Shown here: piece after piece, positions 4,496 to 7,342 of the stretch | Layout: the number at the start of each line of letters is the position of its first letter | How positions within the stretch are numbered: the first letter of the stretch is position 1 | Assembly: GCA_005878665.1 (NCBI GenBank) | Contig: VBLR01000047.1 | Span: 1 to 7,342 of the forward strand | DNA from: Methanobacteriota archaeon | GTDB lineage: Archaea > Thermoplasmatota > Thermoplasmata > RBG-16-68-12 | Direction of reading: 5' to 3' | Length of the DNA stretch: 7,342 bases | The notes under the pieces: model-generated | Told to the model about the DNA's origin: nothing | What the model saw: the letters and a program-made list of their open reading frames with translations, nothing else | Databases searched by the model: none | Made by a program: the position numbers and the translations under genes

Positions 4496-5644
4496 ATGGC
4501 AGCAACACCAGAAGACAAGGAGCGGCTGCGACGGGGTTCTCGCCGCCACGTCGGTATCGTGGTGGCGGTCATCGTCATCGCACTGGTCCTCGTTGCGGTC
4601 GCCGTCTTGGCGGGATTGCTCAACCCGGCGCCCGCGCAGCGGGTAACGCTCCTGGGGTCGGGGGCGACCTTCCCGTACCCATTGATCACGAAATGGTCGA
4701 GCGTGTACGGAAACGAGACCGGCGGACGGGTGCAGGTGAACTACCAAGGAGGCGGAAGCGGCGCTGGAATCCAGGCGATCACCGCGAAGACGGTCGATTT
4801 CGCCGGGTCGGACGCACCGCTCAAGCCGAGCGAACGGGCTGCGGCACCCGGATTGCTGCACATCCCGGAGACGATCGGAGCGGTGACCGCGGCGTACAAC
4901 GTCGCGGGCCTCTCGTCGGGCCTCAACCTGACCGGTCATGTCCTCGGTGAGATCTTCCTCGGAAAAATCACGACCTGGGACCACGTGAACATTTCCGCCC
5001 TGAACCCGGGACTGGTCCTGCCGAGTTCCACGATCACGGTCGTGCACCGGTCGGACAGCAGCGGGACGACATTCGTGTGGACGAGCTATCTCCACCTGGA
5101 GAACCCTGGGTGGAACTCGACCCTGGTCGGCAAGGCGATCAACTGGCCGGTTGGAATCGGTGCCTCCGGCAACGCGGGAGTGGCGGGCAAGATTCAGACG
5201 ATCCCGGACTCCATCGGCTACGTGGAGCTTGCCTACACGGTCCAGTCCTCGATGAAGGTCGGGAAAATCCGAAACCCAGCGGGCAACTTCGTCTTGCCGA
5301 GCCTGGCAAGCACGGCCGCAGCGGCGGCCTCGGTTCCGACCTTCCCGACTCCGAGCGGTGACTGGAACAACGTCTCGATCCTCGACGCGGCGGGCGCGAA
5401 CAGCTACCCGATTGCCAGTTTCACGTACCTGTTGGTCTACCAGGAGTTGAACACGATCGGGACGTCGATGACCCAGGCGAAGGCGCAGGCGCTGGTCGAC
5501 TTCCTGTGGTGGTGTGTCCACGATTCAGGCGGGCAGCAGTACGCTGCGAGCTTGGTCTATCCGCCGCTGCCCCCGACGGTGGTGACTCTCGACGAGCAGG
5601 CGATCCGTAGCATCACGTTCAATGGGCAAACGCTTCATAGCTGA
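4496..5644 (+). CDS. pstS: Phosphate ABC transporter, phosphate-binding protein PstS
   Basis: This 382-residue protein is the extracellular phosphate receptor that delivers phosphate to PstC/PstA. Residues 1-18 are charged and cytosolic; 19-42 are a membrane helix that probably anchors it, since no lipobox cysteine follows. All family phosphate-contact blocks are present: 'GSGATFPYPL' (54-63), 'GGGSGAG' (85-91), 'DFAGSDAPL' (101-109) and 'HRSDSSGTTF' (184-193). By analogy with the E. coli protein, T58, F59, S88, D106, R185, S189, G190 and T191 contact phosphate. The C-terminal lobe ends with the usual 'ALVDFLWWCVHDSGGQQYA' helix (332-350). The frame stays open back to a TTG at 4397, but that lies at or before the likely transcription start, so the ATG at 4496 is used. 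The gene is divergent from phoU and overlaps pstC by 23 bases if the first pstC ATG is used. Confidence 0.96.
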   Translation: MAATPEDKERLRRGSRRHVGIVVAVIVIALVLVAVAVLAGLLNPAPAQRVTLLGSGATFPYPLITKWSSVYGNETGGRVQVNYQGGGSGAGIQAITAKTVDFAGSDAPLKPSERAAAPGLLHIPETIGAVTAAYNVAGLSSGLNLTGHVLGEIFLGKITTWDHVNISALNPGLVLPSSTITVVHRSDSSGTTFVWTSYLHLENPGWNSTLVGKAINWPVGIGASGNAGVAGKIQTIPDSIGYVELAYTVQSSMKVGKIRNPAGNFVLPSLASTAAAAASVPTFPTPSGDWNNVSILDAAGANSYPIASFTYLLVYQELNTIGTSMTQAKAQALVDFLWWCVHDSGGQQYAASLVYPPLPPTVVTLDEQAIRSITFNGQTLHS

Positions 5645-6635
5645 GGAACGGTTCGCGCGTGACCGAGGAATGCACCCGTTCCGAAAATCCCAGGACTTCG
5701 GCCGACCCATGTCGGCGGAGACCCTGGGAGACCCTTTGTTTCAGTGGTTTTCGACGGTTGTCGCGTTTGGTGTGATCGGACTCCTCATCCTGATCACGGT
5801 CATCCTCTCTCTGGCGGCGCAGGAGTCCATCCGGACCTTCGGCCTCGGGTTCTTGAGCGGCAACGTATGGAACCCTGTCCCGCCCTTGGTCTTCGGGTCT
5901 GTCCCGTTCGTGTACGGCACTCTGGTCACATCCGCGCTCGCCCTCCTGTTCGGAGTCCCGATCAGCCTGGGCATCGCGATCTTCCTCTCCGAGCTCTCGC
6001 CGCCATGGCTGCGAATCCCGCTCACGTACATCGTCGAACTGCTCGCGGCGGTCCCCTCCGTCGTCTACGGCCTGTGGGGGATCTTCGTACTCGGTCCAGT
6101 CATGCGGGTGTCCGTCGAGCCCGTGGTCCAGGACATCTTCGGATTCCTGCCCATCTTCCAGGGGAACGCAATCGGGACGGACAAGTTCACGGCGGGTGTC
6201 ATCCTCGCGATCATGATCATCCCGACCATCTCGGCCGTTTCGCGAGAGGCCCTCCTCGCGGTCCCAGACAACCAGCGAGAGGCCGCGTTGAGCCTAGGCG
6301 CGACCCGGTGGGAAACGACCCGTGTGGCCGTCCTAAGGTATGCGCGCGCCGGGATTTTCGGCGCGGTCATCCTCGGCCTCGGACGGGCGGTCGGCGAGAC
6401 GATGGCCGTCACGATGACGATTGGAAACCGCAACGCGATCTCCATCTCCCTGTTCGACCAAGGGCAGACGATCGCAAGCTGGATCGCGAATAATTTCCTG
6501 AACGCAACCGATCCGCTTGAGCTGAGTGCGCTCATCGAACTGGGACTCGTCCTGATGCTCATGTCGCTCTTGATCAACATCTTCGCGCGACTCATGATCG
6601 GCCGGGTCCTCCGACGGGGGGAGGGAGCCGCATGA
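5622..6635 (+). CDS. pstC: Phosphate ABC transporter, permease PstC
   Basis: This is one of the two membrane channel subunits of the Pst transporter. In the longest frame (337 residues) the first helix is about 42-65, with further helices near 97-123, 134-158, 189-209, 243-262 and 303-325, the expected six. The loop with the permease EAA signature is at 219-250 ('REAALSLGATRWETTRVAVLRYARAGIFGAVI'), which docks on the ATPase PstB. It is followed by the PstC-typical 'LGRAVGETMAVTMTIGN' (253-269). Starts are possible at 5622, 5670 and 5709. The first 29 residues are hydrophilic and unlike the family, so 5709 (308 residues) may be the true start; none has a well-placed ribosome binding site, so I give the longest frame. 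It overlaps pstS upstream and pstA downstream (ATGA), consistent with one operon. Confidence 0.95.
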   Translation: MGKRFIAEERFARDRGMHPFRKSQDFGRPMSAETLGDPLFQWFSTVVAFGVIGLLILITVILSLAAQESIRTFGLGFLSGNVWNPVPPLVFGSVPFVYGTLVTSALALLFGVPISLGIAIFLSELSPPWLRIPLTYIVELLAAVPSVVYGLWGIFVLGPVMRVSVEPVVQDIFGFLPIFQGNAIGTDKFTAGVILAIMIIPTISAVSREALLAVPDNQREAALSLGATRWETTRVAVLRYARAGIFGAVILGLGRAVGETMAVTMTIGNRNAISISLFDQGQTIASWIANNFLNATDPLELSALIELGLVLMLMSLLINIFARLMIGRVLRRGEGAA

Positions 6636-7342
6636 GGCTCCGGTTCGACCGGGAGGCGAGACGGCGCTGGAAAGACCTCGCGATGAATTTCGCGGCGCTT
6701 CTCTGCGTCGTCATCGCGCTCGTCCCACTGGGGAGCCTCCTCTTCGAGGCCACGATCCGCGGAATTCGATCCATCACGCCGAGCTTCCTGACGCTCACAA
6801 CCGGCAACGGCGGGATCGGAAACGCGATCCAAGGGACGTTGATCCTCATCGCTCTGACGTCCGTGATCGCGCTGCCGGTCGGAATCCTGACCGGAATCTA
6901 CCTCGCCGAGTACGGGAAGAATCGCGCCGGCGCCGCGGTCCGGTTCTTTGTGGACGTCATGACCCAGATCCCATCGATCGTCGTCGGGATCTTCGCGTTC
7001 TCCCTCATCTTAGAGCTCGGCGCCGTCGGGATCGTGAGCCCACGCCTGGTCTTCAGCACCACGACGGGGGTCATCGCCCTCTCGACGATCATGGTCCCCT
7101 TCATCGCCCGGACGTCCGAGGAGGCGCTGCGCCTGGTGCCCATCTCGACGCGGGAGTCGGCGCTCGCTCTCGGCATCCCCCGCTATCGGACGATCCTGCG
7201 CGTCGTGTTGCCCTCCGCCAGCAGCGCCGTGATCACGGGGGCGCTCCTCGGGATTGCGCGGGTCGGCGGCGAAACGGCCCCGCTCCTCATGACGTGTCTC
7301 GGGAGCTCGTTTTGGTTCGGGGGACTGGACCAGCCGTGTGAG
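6632..7342 (+). CDS. pstA: Phosphate ABC transporter, permease PstA (3' end outside the window)
   Basis: This is the second channel subunit of the Pst transporter. The first 237 residues are visible and the frame runs off the right edge without a stop. The start ATG overlaps the pstC stop (ATGA), with GGAGGGAG just upstream at 6620-6627. Helices lie near 16-38, 66-92, 105-129 and 145-160. The EAA loop is 'STRESALALGIPRYRTILRVVLPSASSAVITG' (172-203). It is followed by 'GIARVGGETAPLLMTCLGSSFWF' (207-229), the hallmark PstA segment (usually GIARAIGETAPL). Family members are usually about 280-300 residues, so perhaps 50 residues are missing. pstB, the ATPase, is expected next, but that is an inference. 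Confidence 0.96.
   Translation, partial: MRLRFDREARRRWKDLAMNFAALLCVVIALVPLGSLLFEATIRGIRSITPSFLTLTTGNGGIGNAIQGTLILIALTSVIALPVGILTGIYLAEYGKNRAGAAVRFFVDVMTQIPSIVVGIFAFSLILELGAVGIVSPRLVFSTTTGVIALSTIMVPFIARTSEEALRLVPISTRESALALGIPRYRTILRVVLPSASSAVITGALLGIARVGGETAPLLMTCLGSSFWFGGLDQPCE

Noticed and set aside
4349..5521. 390-residue minus-strand open frame opposite pstS
   Set aside because: It lies over the certain pstS gene, is overwhelmingly Arg/Asp-rich and resembles no family. It is a codon-bias shadow.
1..7342. CRISPR array, insertion sequence or phage defence cassette
   Set aside because: No regularly spaced repeats, transposase or terminal inverted repeats were found, and every recognisable gene has a transport, regulatory or secreted-protein signature.

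Overview
The window reads as GC-rich archaeal DNA, most likely from a Thermoplasmatota-like euryarchaeote. That lineage is an inference. The evidence is a PhoU of the archaeal type with an N-terminal AbrB/SpoVT domain, a Roadblock/LC7 protein, archaeal-style TATA elements with no bacterial -35/-10 boxes, and a secreted protein with an Ig-like repeat of the kind common in uncultured archaea. No rRNA, tRNA, CRISPR array or mobile element was seen.

Layout, left to right. (1) The C-terminal end of an unrecognised small, possibly membrane-attached protein (+) enters from outside. (2) Convergent to it, on the minus strand, is a secreted protein with a six-cysteine domain, a proline hinge and a C-terminal Ig-like domain. 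(3) A 369-base intergenic stretch holds upstream sequence for both flanking genes and what looks like a broken zinc-ribbon coding remnant. (4) A two-gene plus-strand unit follows: a three-helix membrane protein overlapping by 14 bases a Roadblock/LC7 protein with a second, archaeal-type sensor-like domain. (5) Convergent to that, on the minus strand, lie phoU and, after it, a small NTF2/SnoaL-like protein. (6) Divergent from phoU is pstS-pstC-pstA, tightly overlapping and cut by the right edge. pstB would be expected just beyond it.

The right half is a phosphate uptake and control locus. PstS captures phosphate outside the cell, PstC and PstA form the ABC transporter channel, and the AbrB-PhoU protein is the likely regulator. 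The most interesting unexplained structure is in its non-coding DNA. The phoU/pstS divergent region has two related, inverted TATA-like elements flanking an 11-base dyad. A 30-base dyad with 13 of 15 paired positions overlaps the phoU stop codon, in front of the NTF2-like gene. Part of that dyad resembles the pstS TATA region. Together these suggest a local operator system linking phoU, pstSCA and the NTF2-like gene. This is a hypothesis drawn from sequence only.
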